From: Kordia sp965224175
Lineage (GTDB): Bacteria; Bacteroidota; Bacteroidia; Flavobacteriales; Flavobacteriaceae
Assembly: GCF_965224175.1 (NCBI RefSeq)
Contig: NZ_OZ245041.1
Coordinates: 4,092,001 to 4,156,000, forward strand
Length of the DNA stretch: 64,000 nt
Reading direction: 5' to 3'
Part shown: positions 17,250 to 26,337 of the stretch, piece by piece
Layout of the letters: each line of letters starts with the position of its first letter
Position numbering within the stretch: position 1 is the first letter of the stretch
Program-made: the position numbers and the translations under genes
The notes under the pieces: generated by a model
Told to the model about the DNA's origin: nothing
Databases searched by the model: none
What the model saw: the letters and a program-made list of their open reading frames with translations, nothing else

Positions 17250-18254
17250 ATGAATTTTAAAAAATACTTAGCTATTGTTGCCATCGCATTTGGAGTACAG
17301 TGCTCTTTTTCGCAAGATGGACTTCCTGTTTATGTAGACTATCTTTCTGATAATTTATATCTTATACATCCATCGATGGCCGGAGCTTCAAATTCTTCTA
17401 AAATTAGATTGACAGCCAGACAACAATGGTTTGATGTTGATAATGCACCATCTTTACAAACATTAAGTTTTAATACTCGCGTTGGAGACAAAGTAGGTGT
17501 TGGAGCAATTTTGTACAATGACGAAAATGGTAACTTTTCTCAACAAGGTGCTTACCTAACTTTTGCATATCATTTATTATTATCAAGAAATAGAGTTGAT
17601 TTAAATCAATTATCTTTTGGTATTAGCACAGGATTTACACAAGGAACTTTAGATGAAACAGGATTTGATATTATCAATAACCCTGATCCAATAATTTCTG
17701 GAACACAACAAAATGCTACTTATTTCAATGTTGACTTTGGAGCGTCTTACTATTTCTTAGACTTTTATGCACATTTAACAATTAAGAATGCGTTGCCAAC
17801 AAAAAGAGATTTATTCTCTCAAGAATTTGAGTCAAAAAATCAACGTCGTTATTTAGCATCTGCAGGTTATGTATTTGGTGGATATGATAGCGATTGGAAA
17901 TATGAGCCTTCTTTTATGTTTCAATACACAGATGAAACACAAGAATCTTCTATTGATGCAAATATTAAAGTATATAGAAGTTTAGAATTTGGTTCTCTTT
18001 GGGGAGGATTATCATACAGAAGAAGCTTAGATGGAGCTGAATTTGTAAATGGGACACAAGTAGACAATCAAAAATTACAATACATTACGCCGTTTGTAGG
18101 TGTTAATTATAAGAAGTTTATGTTTGCGTATACATATTCATACCAAGCTAACTCACTAGTACTTTCTAATGGAGGTTATCACCAAATTACATTAGGATAT
18201 GACTTTGGAAACAGAAGAGATCCTTACGATTGTAACTGTCCAGCGATTAACTAA
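17250..18254 (+). CDS. PorP/SprF-family type IX secretion system membrane protein
   Basis: 334 residues with a signal peptide (...CSFSQ, about residue 22). The N-terminal mark of the family, a short stretch with NPS/HPSMAGAS and LTARQQW (here LIHPSMAGASNSSKIRLTARQQW), is followed by an outer-membrane beta-barrel of about 14 strands. PorP/SprF proteins sit in the outer membrane, bind partner OmpA-type proteins, and anchor or export adhesins by the type IX system. No large adhesin gene adjoins it here, which is unusual since many copies are paired. A strong terminator follows. Confidence 0.9.
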   Translation: MNFKKYLAIVAIAFGVQCSFSQDGLPVYVDYLSDNLYLIHPSMAGASNSSKIRLTARQQWFDVDNAPSLQTLSFNTRVGDKVGVGAILYNDENGNFSQQGAYLTFAYHLLLSRNRVDLNQLSFGISTGFTQGTLDETGFDIINNPDPIISGTQQNATYFNVDFGASYYFLDFYAHLTIKNALPTKRDLFSQEFESKNQRRYLASAGYVFGGYDSDWKYEPSFMFQYTDETQESSIDANIKVYRSLEFGSLWGGLSYRRSLDGAEFVNGTQVDNQKLQYITPFVGVNYKKFMFAYTYSYQANSLVLSNGGYHQITLGYDFGNRRDPYDCNCPAIN

Positions 18255-18276
18255 GAAAATAATTAGTACAACATAT

Positions 18277-18311
18277 GAAAAAGGCTTGCGAAATAAACGC
18301 AAGCCTTTTTC
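18277..18311 (+). terminator. intrinsic terminator of the PorP/SprF gene
   Basis: Perfect 14-bp stem (18277-18290 with 18298-18311, GAAAAAGGCTTGCG/CGCAAGCCTTTTTC) with a 7-base loop. Confidence 0.88.
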
Positions 18312-18443
18312 TTTTGGAGAATGCTTAGGTAGTAGTATACAGTTTAAAACTTAATAATATTTATATTGATAATAGTATTTAAAAGTCTAAAAGCGAAGCG
18401 ATCTAGTATCTAGGAGCAAAGCGTGTCTAACGATCTAAAAAGA

Positions 18444-19616
18444 TTACCATGTATAATTTTTGCGAGCTGCCTGTTTTTTAATTGCTTCAATCATAGCGCT
18501 TTCTAAATCGTCTTTACCACCTTTTTTATGTTGTTTAGAGATATATTCTTTGCGTTTTACATCTAAATCACGAATATTACGTTGAATTTCTTTTCGCATT
18601 TTTTGTTGCTTTTCTACATATGCTAAAATCTGCTTTTTCGACTTTCCTCGTAATTCTTTCGGGAGTTCTTTTTCAGTCAACTCTTCAACTTTTACAGTAC
18701 CTTTTTCAATTCCATCAACCAAATCCCAAGAAGAATTCTGATAAAAACTAGAACTTTTAGAAATTGCTCTATCTACAGCAACCTCTTCATTAAGAGAATT
18801 CGCATTGAAATCTTGTGTTGCTTGCTGTGTTATTTTATATTCTCCTTGTCTACCATATGCAATATAGGTTTGATTTAACTGTGTATTATATTCCATGATT
18901 TTTTGATCATATGGAGTTTGTACATATACAATATTTCTATTGTGAGCAATCGTCATATAATCACCTTTTCCTTGTATAGCGCCGTCTTTCCACATACCTG
19001 AAATTCCTTGTTGATAGTCTCCACAAAAAATAGTATTGATTACAACATCTTTTTCGCAAGCATTTGTAATAGCGTCTTTATAATTCACATTTCCTTGCGT
19101 AAAAGGTTCGTTTCCTGCAATGAAAAGAAGTTTTAAATCTTTTGGATTACTTCCCCAATTCAATTGATCTAAAGAAGTCTGAATAACATGTCCACAAAAT
19201 TCACTTCCGCCGCGTGTAGTTAACGAAAATAATTTCTCAGAGATTTCATCTAAATCATTGCTAAAACCAATTACTTGACGTATGTAGCCTTCTTCAGAAG
19301 ATAAGTTGTCATTTCCATATTCATACAATGCAATTTCTAAATTAGGTTTTTCATCGTCACACTTTGCGTATGAAAGTTCATTAATAATTTCCCATAATTG
19401 CGCTTTTGCTTGATGAATTAAACCATCCATACTATTACTGGTGTCTAACAGTAAAGCAACTTTAATGGTATTTTGCTTTTTAAGTTCAAATATTTCGGTC
19501 GTTGGAATAACTTCAATTTCCGTTTCGTTCAAATAGGCAGTATCTGCTTTTGAGTTGCCTTTGCAGGACATTGTTAACAACAATGCGCTGGCAAAAAATA
19601 CATGTAGTGTTTTCAT
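18444..19616 (-). CDS. vWA-domain lipoprotein
   Basis: 390 residues. The lipobox LTMSC puts the lipidated Cys at 18. The von Willebrand A domain begins near 50 with an intact MIDAS motif LLLDTSNSMDG (Asp58, Ser60, Ser62), followed by a Thr in TTRGGSEFCG and an Asp/Glu-bearing loop (FIAGNEPFTQG). Four Cys in the domain could pair. The C-terminal 100 residues are Lys-rich and helical. Such proteins are predicted to bind partners through a divalent metal at the periplasmic membrane or cell surface; no partner can be named. It lies upstream on the same strand as no close neighbour, with 55 bases to the SIMPL gene. Confidence 0.85.
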   Translation of the reverse strand: MKTLHVFFASALLLTMSCKGNSKADTAYLNETEIEVIPTTEIFELKKQNTIKVALLLDTSNSMDGLIHQAKAQLWEIINELSYAKCDDEKPNLEIALYEYGNDNLSSEEGYIRQVIGFSNDLDEISEKLFSLTTRGGSEFCGHVIQTSLDQLNWGSNPKDLKLLFIAGNEPFTQGNVNYKDAITNACEKDVVINTIFCGDYQQGISGMWKDGAIQGKGDYMTIAHNRNIVYVQTPYDQKIMEYNTQLNQTYIAYGRQGEYKITQQATQDFNANSLNEEVAVDRAISKSSSFYQNSSWDLVDGIEKGTVKVEELTEKELPKELRGKSKKQILAYVEKQQKMRKEIQRNIRDLDVKRKEYISKQHKKGGKDDLESAMIEAIKKQAARKNYTW

Positions 19617-19671
19617 CTTTTACTCGTTTTTGTTTTTAAATTCAAATCTGGTTTGGATGGCGGTAGTTAGC

Positions 19672-20697
19672 TTAGTTACTTGTTTTTAATTCTTTTACAT
19701 CAATCTTTCCGTCAGGAGAAATGACATAATACTTATGTTCGGTTTTAATTTCTTTTTTAGGAGGTAGCTTTTGTTCCTTAGGTTTTGGTGTATATACCAA
19801 TTTAATTTGCATGCCAACTTGCACAACAGGTTCTAAAATGGAAGGATTGATAACAATGTCGTAGTTTTCATAAGAAATCGGTTGGTAGTAATATGAAGTC
19901 TGTTTTTTTGCTTTGGTAATGCCTTTGTTTTTCTTTAAAGCTTCAAAAGAAATACTATTAAATGCTTGATAGTTTTTGTAGAAATCTTTTGGGAAATAGC
20001 AATACTTGTCGTCAGCCATCACAACATTATAATTTGCTAAATCGAAACCTAAAATTTTATAATATTCTTTCTCTTCTTTTATGAGTTCTAGTAACGATGT
20101 TTGTAGCTTTTTATACACTTGCCGAATGTTTTCAATAAAATAATCTACTTTAACCAAGTTGTAAATTTCGTTTGAAGCGCAAGCGGCTAAAATCTTTTCG
20201 AACTGTTGTGTTTTTTTAAACTTAATGTGAATGTTTTGTTGGAGTTCAAAACCTTTAGGAACTTCGTTATACTTGGTGCTAAATAGCTTTTTCTCAACTT
20301 CAATTTCGTACACAGGAACAAAAGAAATGACATCGATAGCAATATCTTCTTTTTTAATTCCTTCGGCTAAAAGCTGCTTTTTTACATTGTCAATTCGCTC
20401 GTTAACTAGCTTGTGCGTTTCTTCTGCAGTTGGTCCAATCTGGGAAATATTGAAAATAGCAGTATAAGAACTTGCTTTTGCATTGTAAAGCGCATGTACA
20501 TCGATTGTAATCGAAGAACTCGGATTGACATTGCGTCTCGGATTTGATGTTTGTGGTCCGAAACGTTGCGCATTTCCATAAGAGCTTGTTTTGATATTTT
20601 GCCTAGAAATTTGAACATTTTGATCATAATTTCCTTTGTGTTGTGCAATCGTAAATTGTACCAGAAATATGCACAACAATACATTTATTTTTTTCAT
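19672..20697 (-). CDS. SIMPL (DUF541) domain protein, secreted
   Basis: 341 residues from the ATG at 20697, which gives a normal signal peptide (MKKINVLLCIFLVQFTIAQ). The longer frame adds 11 residues without a membrane or export logic. The central part has the SIMPL pattern: an early strand, a segment of the form EETHKLVNERIDNVKKQLLAEGIKKEDI, then strands ending in VQVGMQIKLVYT. SIMPL proteins are periplasmic or surface proteins of poorly known role. The C-terminus is Lys-rich. It probably shares a transcript with the downstream vWA lipoprotein gene. Confidence 0.8.
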   Translation of the reverse strand: MKKINVLLCIFLVQFTIAQHKGNYDQNVQISRQNIKTSSYGNAQRFGPQTSNPRRNVNPSSSITIDVHALYNAKASSYTAIFNISQIGPTAEETHKLVNERIDNVKKQLLAEGIKKEDIAIDVISFVPVYEIEVEKKLFSTKYNEVPKGFELQQNIHIKFKKTQQFEKILAACASNEIYNLVKVDYFIENIRQVYKKLQTSLLELIKEEKEYYKILGFDLANYNVVMADDKYCYFPKDFYKNYQAFNSISFEALKKNKGITKAKKQTSYYYQPISYENYDIVINPSILEPVVQVGMQIKLVYTPKPKEQKLPPKKEIKTEHKYYVISPDGKIDVKELKTSN

Positions 20698-20970
20698 GAT
20701 GCTTTTAATTTTGTTTAAAAATACCTGCAAAGAAATCCGTAAAAAACCGCGAATGAGCCTACAGTGAAGTTGAATGAGTAAAAAGGTGTATTAATTGAGA
20801 GAAGTTGTCAAAAAGAATCTAAAAACCAGCTAAAAATCAGGGTTTAACAAGGTGTATGTTTTAGTATATCAAGGAAAGTACGTAAGTTTATCATTCTTAA
20901 TGAGAGTCAAAGTGGAAACAAAACGTTTCAACTTTATTTTAAATTCAGTTAATTACTAAAAATTGAACGC

Positions 20971-23199
20971 GTGAAAAAGCTGATAACGCTATGTATATTT
21001 CTTTGCCTAATTGCACTTCCAGAAGTTGTTGCTCAAAACAATTCTGAAGAACGCAAAGATGAAGCGACTGCTTTTTTTACAGTACGAGGAGAAATAAGAG
21101 GAAGAGATAGTAGATCACCTGTAGAAGATGCTACTATACGAATTGTTGGAGGAGAAGTAGTAAAAACAAACGCTTTTGGTCGTTTTACAATTCGAACGCG
21201 TATTGGAGATCAGTTGGTGATCGAACACCCAAGTTTTGGAAAAGAATTTCATAAAATTGAAAGTGGAGAGCCACTCGTTCTTTTAGTTGACGGATATGAA
21301 GGATCTGAAAATAGTAGTTTTAGTACAAGCAAGCAAAAACGAAAAGCAGGTTTGCAACGACATAAAATATTGCTCGATTCTGCCGTCATGTTCAAGAAAA
21401 AAAATATTGAAAAAAGTATTCAATATATTGAAAAAGCACTTGAAAATTTATACGATAATAACGATCAGAAACGATTATCGGATTCATATACAATTCTAGG
21501 AGATATTTATGCATATTGGAAGCAATATGATTTAGCAATTAGCAATTATCAAGTAGCTTTAAATATGTATAGTACCAGTCGTCTGTGGATTTCTTTAGGA
21601 ATGACACAGCTCTTGAACGAAGACTATGAAGAAGCAATTACTTCCTTTAATAGAATTTTACGCAACAATTTATCACGATATCAAAAAACAACCATTTATG
21701 AAGGTTTAGGAGATGCGTATAAAGCTTTGGGGAAATATGATAAAGCGCTTGAAAATTATAATAAAGGATTAGAAATCGCAAAAGAAGACTTAATCACTCC
21801 AAAAATCACAGATTTAAACTCCAAAATTGCCGATAATTACGCTGCAAGTGGAAAAATTAAAAAAGCAGATAATTATTACCAAAACTCTCTGAATTTGGCT
21901 TCCGAGCAAAATCTAAATCGTGCCATTGTAGAGCAAGATCGTGTAGCCGATTTTTATAATTCGACCAATTCATATGATAAGGAAATAGAACTGCGTAAAA
22001 AGAATTTAAAAGATTTAGAAAAATCTGGTGTACAAGTGCAGCAATCAAGAGGAACATTCAATGATTCTGTAACAATTACTTCGCAACGCATCAATTATAA
22101 AATTGGAAATGCTTTTTTACAGCAAGATAAATTTGATGAAGCATTGCCGTATTTTGAAAAAAGTGTATCTGAAGCCAATACAAAAGAAGATTTAATTGTA
22201 GAAAAAGATGCAAAGCGAAAGTTGTCAGAAACGTTTGAGTCACTTGGTAATTTTGATGCGGCACGTAAAACTTTTGAAGAGTATGTTGATTTGGTTACCG
22301 AATTGACAATGCGAAGAGAACAAGAAATTTCGCAAGCAAGTCGTTTTCGAAAGAAAATTCAAGACAATCAAATTCGAATTCGAAGTCTAGAAGCAGATCG
22401 TGTATTAGAACGCGCGCGAAATGAAAATTACATGCGAGAACAATTACTTATTGCGCAAAGTAACAAAACACAAAAATATACTATTTACTCGCTTATCTTC
22501 GGAATGACTTTGTTGGTAATTACCATTTATCTTTTCTATAGAAATAGCAAACAGCAAAAACTCGCTAACAATTTATTAGCTTTAAAATCTTTGCGAACAC
22601 AGATGAATCCGCATTTTATTTTCAATGCGTTAAACTCTGTAAACAATTATATAGCACTCAATGATGAACGAAATGCAAATCGTTATTTATCTGAATTCTC
22701 AACCTTAATGCGTGCTGTTTTGGAAAATTCGGATGAAGATTTTATTCCATTATCCAAAGAACTCGAATTGCTAGAACTCTATGTGCGCTTAGAACATATG
22801 CGTTTTCAAGATAAGTTTGACTACGAAATTACGGTCGATGAACAATTAAAAGTATCAGACTTTCAAATTCCGCCAATGTTGTTGCAGCCGTATATAGAAA
22901 ATGCTATTTGGCATGGATTGCGTTACAAAGAAGAAAAAGGAAAATTAAACATTACCATTTCGGCAAAAACGGATGAAATGTTAGAAATTGTCATTGAAGA
23001 TGATGGAATTGGAAGAAAACGTTCTATGGAATTAAAAACCAAAAACCAATTGCGTCAAAAGTCAAAAGGAATGGGGAATATCAAAAAACGTATTGCCATT
23101 TTAAACGATATGTACAAAGATAAAGTAGATGTTTCTATTGCAGATGTTCAGGCAGATGGACAAGGAACTAAAGTTATATTAACGCTTAAAAAAGATTAA
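20971..23199 (+). CDS. TPR-containing LytS-type sensor histidine kinase
   Basis: 742 residues from a GTG start directly before a good signal peptide (...PEVVAQ). Order: a carboxypeptidase-regulatory-like beta domain (about 33-100), a periplasmic row of TPR units (about 105-435), a coiled coil, one membrane helix (about 504-525), and a cytoplasmic His_kinase (LytS class) domain. The phospho-acceptor is His548 in QMNPHFIFNALNS, and the ATP lid is EDDGIGRKRS. The kinase probably senses a periplasmic protein or envelope state and passes phosphate to the LytTR regulator, whose ATG touches this stop codon. Confidence 0.92.
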   Translation: MKKLITLCIFLCLIALPEVVAQNNSEERKDEATAFFTVRGEIRGRDSRSPVEDATIRIVGGEVVKTNAFGRFTIRTRIGDQLVIEHPSFGKEFHKIESGEPLVLLVDGYEGSENSSFSTSKQKRKAGLQRHKILLDSAVMFKKKNIEKSIQYIEKALENLYDNNDQKRLSDSYTILGDIYAYWKQYDLAISNYQVALNMYSTSRLWISLGMTQLLNEDYEEAITSFNRILRNNLSRYQKTTIYEGLGDAYKALGKYDKALENYNKGLEIAKEDLITPKITDLNSKIADNYAASGKIKKADNYYQNSLNLASEQNLNRAIVEQDRVADFYNSTNSYDKEIELRKKNLKDLEKSGVQVQQSRGTFNDSVTITSQRINYKIGNAFLQQDKFDEALPYFEKSVSEANTKEDLIVEKDAKRKLSETFESLGNFDAARKTFEEYVDLVTELTMRREQEISQASRFRKKIQDNQIRIRSLEADRVLERARNENYMREQLLIAQSNKTQKYTIYSLIFGMTLLVITIYLFYRNSKQQKLANNLLALKSLRTQMNPHFIFNALNSVNNYIALNDERNANRYLSEFSTLMRAVLENSDEDFIPLSKELELLELYVRLEHMRFQDKFDYEITVDEQLKVSDFQIPPMLLQPYIENAIWHGLRYKEEKGKLNITISAKTDEMLEIVIEDDGIGRKRSMELKTKNQLRQKSKGMGNIKKRIAILNDMYKDKVDVSIADVQADGQGTKVILTLKKD

Positions 23200-23931
23200 A
23201 TGCAGTTACAAACCATTATTGTTGAAGACGAAGAAATTAGTAGAGAAATTCTAAAAAAATACATCGGAAAATATTGTCCAAACATCAACATTGTTGGAGA
23301 AGCGTCTAATATTGATGATGCTCTAATCTTAATTCGAAATAATGAATTGGATTTGGTCTTTTTAGATGTAGAAATGCCTTTTGGAAATGCTTTTGATTTA
23401 CTTGAAAAAGTGGGCGATCGTTCGTTTGAAACAATTTTTGTTACTGCCTACGATCATTATGCTATAGAAGCATTAAACAGTCATGCGTCTTATTATTTGC
23501 TAAAACCAATTTCTATTGATGAACTTATCAAAGCGGTTGATCATGTGACTTCTATTAAAAGTAAAGAAGAACGTTTAGCTGAAAATGTCATATCAACAAC
23601 AATTGAAGCAATCAATGGAAAAATAACCATTCCACAGCAAGATGGTTTTCAAGTATTAAATGTAGCTGACATTATTTACTGCAAAGCAGATGATAATTAT
23701 ACTGAAATTTATATCAATGATGCTAAAATTGTGGTAAGTAAAACATTGAAATACTTTGAAGAAACGCTCAGTCAATATCCGTTTGCGCGTGTTCACAAAT
23801 CGTATTTAGTCAATGTAAATGCTGTCGTGAAATACAAAAAAGGAAAAGGCGGAAGTGTTGTGTTGAACAATGGAAAAGAAGTAATGGTTTCATCTACCAA
23901 AAAAGCGAACCTATTATCGTACTTTAAGTAG
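23200..23931 (+). CDS. LytTR-family response regulator
   Basis: 243 residues: receiver domain (about 4-120) with acidic pocket VEDEE and phospho-acceptor Asp56 (VFLDVEMP), Thr and Lys switch residues (TAYDHY, LLKPI), then a LytTR DNA-binding domain (about 145-243, with DIIYCKADDNYTEIYI and FARVHKSYLVNV). It begins at the base after the kinase stop, so the pair is co-translated. Target genes cannot be read; LytTR sites are usually paired short repeats. Confidence 0.94.
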   Translation: MQLQTIIVEDEEISREILKKYIGKYCPNINIVGEASNIDDALILIRNNELDLVFLDVEMPFGNAFDLLEKVGDRSFETIFVTAYDHYAIEALNSHASYYLLKPISIDELIKAVDHVTSIKSKEERLAENVISTTIEAINGKITIPQQDGFQVLNVADIIYCKADDNYTEIYINDAKIVVSKTLKYFEETLSQYPFARVHKSYLVNVNAVVKYKKGKGGSVVLNNGKEVMVSSTKKANLLSYFK

Positions 23932-24041
23932 GTGTTAGATTATGGGTTTTAGGTATTAGTGCGATGATTGTGTCAAAAGAAAGTCTGCAATTTAATATGT
24001 ATAGTCATAATTTTTGAAGTTGAACTTGAAGAATTTGAAAC

Positions 24042-24111
24042 GTCATTGCGAAGGAAGTGAAGCAATCTGCTTTTCGACACAATTTTCTGTAAAAAATCAC
24101 TCGAAGTGACG
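24042..24111. repeat. imperfect inverted element (CGTCATTGCGA... type)
   Basis: The left arm CGTCATTGCGAAGGAAG and the right arm, read in reverse complement, CGTCACTTCGAGTG, share most positions and are separated by about 40 bases. Elements opening with CGTCATTGCGA and containing GAAGCAATCT recur between genes in many bacterial genomes. Only one copy is in this window. Confidence 0.55.
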
Positions 24112-24327
24112 TTCCTTTAATGTGTCAATTTGATAATGTATCAATAAAAATCCGTGAAGATTATGGACTACTCAATACTAAAGTGATAATTCGTGTATTC
24201 TTAGTAAAAGACAAATCAACAAATTAACGGAAAACAACCAACAACTTAGCGAAGTGACCAACCGATAACAAAAGAATTGCAAAATTTAAAACATAAAACT
24301 CAAGATAGTAAATGAAAAAGTATCTTT

Positions 24328-24371
24328 GCTAAAAGCTAAAAGCTAAAAGCTAAAAGCTAAAAGCTAAAAGC
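24328..24371. repeat. 7-bp tandem repeat, six copies of GCTAAAA
   Basis: Six perfect copies of GCTAAAA from 24328 to 24369 plus GC, ending 24 bases before the ATG of the carbonic anhydrase gene. The first copy overlaps a -7-like box TATCTTTG, so copy number would change the leader length of the transcript. Confidence 0.95.
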
Positions 24372-24395
24372 GAGGTAACCCAAAATCCAATTCCC

Positions 24396-24911
24396 ATGAT
24401 CAAACCCGTAAACGGAAAACATCCACAAATAGGAAACGATTGTTTTATTGCTGAAAATGCTACCATAGTAGGAGAAGTAACTATGGGAAATCAATGTAGT
24501 GTTTGGTTTAATGCGGTATTGCGCGGAGATGTACATTTTATCAAAATGGGAGATAAGGTAAATGTGCAAGATGGTGCTGTGATTCATGCAACCTATCAAA
24601 AATCGCCAACTACTATTGGAAACAATGTATCTATCGGACACAATGCTATTGTACACGGTTGTACTATTCATGATAATGTATTAATTGGAATGGGAAGTAT
24701 TGTGATGGATGATTGTGTTGTGGAAAGTAATAGTATCATTGCCGCAGGAGCTGTTGTGACTAAAAACACGCATGTAGAATCGGGAAGTATTTATGCTGGT
24801 GTTCCTGCAAAAAAAGTAAAAGATATTAGCAAAGAATTAATCTCTGGAGAAATCAATCGTATTGCAGATAATTACGTGGAATATTCTAGTTGGTTTAAAA
24901 AGGAAGATTAG
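24396..24911 (+). CDS. gamma-carbonic anhydrase family protein
   Basis: 171 residues forming a left-handed beta-helix of hexapeptide repeats (ATIVGEVTMGNQCSVWFNAV, GDKVNVQDGAVIHA, TTIGNNVSIGHNAIVHGCTI). The metal-binding histidines of the family are in place (VIHATY, IGHNAIVHGC), with zinc bound between subunits of a trimer. Members convert CO2/bicarbonate or act as acyltransferase-like relatives (YrdA/CaiE group), so catalysis is probable and not certain. It converges with murI, with only 7 bases between the stops. Confidence 0.9.
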   Translation: MIKPVNGKHPQIGNDCFIAENATIVGEVTMGNQCSVWFNAVLRGDVHFIKMGDKVNVQDGAVIHATYQKSPTTIGNNVSIGHNAIVHGCTIHDNVLIGMGSIVMDDCVVESNSIIAAGAVVTKNTHVESGSIYAGVPAKKVKDISKELISGEINRIADNYVEYSSWFKKED

Positions 24912-24918
24912 TTCAATC

Positions 24919-25698
24919 TTAAAAATCAAGCGCTTCAACACTATAATCTCTCTTCAAAATATCATATAAAATTTCAGGTTTTCCATTGCTGTAAAAAGTG
25001 CAACTGCCAGAATTTGAGGTTTCTGCTGATAAGTCATTTTGTGCTAAAATCGCTTGAGTTTGCTTAGCAACCGCAGTTCCTGAATCTATAATTGTTACGT
25101 GTTTTGGTAACAAGGTTGTTAACTTCGGAATTAAATACGGATAATGACTGCAACCCAATACCAAATAATCGATATTAGCATGAAGCATTGGTGTTGTGTA
25201 TAAGTTAAGCAGTTTTTCCATTTCTGGTGAATCAATCTTGCCATTTTCAATCAACGGAACTAAACCTTCACCAACTTGCTCTATGATTTGAACGCCGTTT
25301 GCATACAAATCAGCTGTTTTGTGGAACAATTCGCTAGACAAGGTTCCTTTTGTTGCCAAAATGCCAATCGTCTTGGATTTCGTCTGTAAAGCAGCTGGTT
25401 TAATAGCGGGTTCAATACCGATAAATGGAACATCGTAACTTTTGCGTAAATGTTTGATCGCATTTGTGGTTGCAGTATTGCACGCAACTACAATAATTTT
25501 GCAACCTTTTTGAAGTAGTAATTCGGTGTTCTTAATGCTAAGTTCTGTAATTCTCTCTTTTCCTTTAGGTCCGTATGGAGCATTCTTACTATCAGCAAGA
25601 TAGATTGTGTTTTCATGTGGCAACAATTTGTGAATTTCGCTCCAAATAGATGTGCCGCCAACACCAGAATCAAAAATACCAATCGGGGAATTACTCAT
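24919..25698 (-). CDS. murI: glutamate racemase
   Basis: 259 residues, normal length. The enzyme makes D-glutamate for peptidoglycan in the cytoplasm. The opening motif IGIFDSGVGGTSIW and both catalytic-cysteine motifs, VVACNTATTNA (first Cys, near 72) and VLGCSHYPYL (second Cys, near 183), are intact. It lies on the same strand as the downstream end of the envelope operon but after a terminator and a 142-residue gene, so it is probably separately transcribed. Confidence 0.95.
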   Translation of the reverse strand: MSNSPIGIFDSGVGGTSIWSEIHKLLPHENTIYLADSKNAPYGPKGKERITELSIKNTELLLQKGCKIIVVACNTATTNAIKHLRKSYDVPFIGIEPAIKPAALQTKSKTIGILATKGTLSSELFHKTADLYANGVQIIEQVGEGLVPLIENGKIDSPEMEKLLNLYTTPMLHANIDYLVLGCSHYPYLIPKLTTLLPKHVTIIDSGTAVAKQTQAILAQNDLSAETSNSGSCTFYSNGKPEILYDILKRDYSVEALDF

Positions 25699-25789
25699 AA
25701 TGGTAAAAATAAGTAAAAAAATACTGTTGTCTAAATCATTATGTAAAGCAAACTATATCTCTACCAAAAAATAGAATATTATTAAGTGA

Positions 25790-26218
25790 CTAGAGGTTAA
25801 CTTTAGTCATGGTCATAAAGATTAGTAAAAGCGTAATGATGCCGATTATTGTAGTAAATCGCCCGATTTTCTTAGACTTGGTCCAGCCAGATAGTGCAAT
25901 CATTGTGGTTAAGGAAAATAATCCGATCATAAAAGTTGTTAGTCCAATAATTCGAGGTATAATAAAGTCATTTGTAGTTACATTTTTTAAATAACCTCCA
26001 GGAGTCGTTGTCATTGATATTTGTATCATCGCAAAAACAGTTACTAAAAAACAACCTGAAGCAAGTGTAGAAAATATTAAAATTCGATTTGTAAGTTTAT
26101 CGTTTCTATCAGATACCAATAAGTTGGCTACGATTGCAATTGAAAATCCACTTAACAGAGAACTGATTAAAATAGTTTGTTTCGCTAATTCATTCCAATA
26201 TTCTAAAGTGATTTCCAT
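25790..26218 (-). CDS. four-helix membrane protein, unknown
   Basis: 142 residues with four clear membrane helices (about 14-33, 45-66, 88-108, 118-138) joined by short loops, and no signal peptide or known motif. The start follows an upstream terminator, so it opens its own transcript, with murI 91 bases downstream on the same strand. No family is recognised. Helix packing residues do not point to a transporter. Confidence 0.7.
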   Translation of the reverse strand: MEITLEYWNELAKQTILISSLLSGFSIAIVANLLVSDRNDKLTNRILIFSTLASGCFLVTVFAMIQISMTTTPGGYLKNVTTNDFIIPRIIGLTTFMIGLFSLTTMIALSGWTKSKKIGRFTTIIGIITLLLIFMTMTKVNL

Positions 26219-26286
26219 ATGTATTTTAGTGTTAGGGTAACGAAACGTATTAGATTTTTATAAATTTAGTTAAAATCAGGCATAAA

Positions 26287-26313
26287 AAAAACCGCCAAAA
26301 ATAGGCGGTTTTT
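26287..26313 (-). terminator. intrinsic terminator of the bamA-ompH operon
   Basis: Perfect 10-bp stem (26287-26296 with 26304-26313, AAAAACCGCC/GGCGGTTTTT), followed on the minus strand by a T run. It is 24 bases after the ompH stop. Confidence 0.88.
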
Positions 26314-26337
26314 ATATAATGTAAAGTTTTCTATGTC

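Larger units (their letters stand above)
23932..24395. other. intergenic region with decayed sequence and repeats, no gene
   Basis: 464 bases between the LytTR gene and the gamma-carbonic anhydrase. It holds an imperfect inverted element (24042-24111) and the 7-bp tandem repeat (24328-24371), both listed separately. Open frames are all under 20 codons. TATCTTTG at 24321-24328 looks like a -7 box, but no TTG lies 17-23 bases upstream. Confidence 0.6.
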
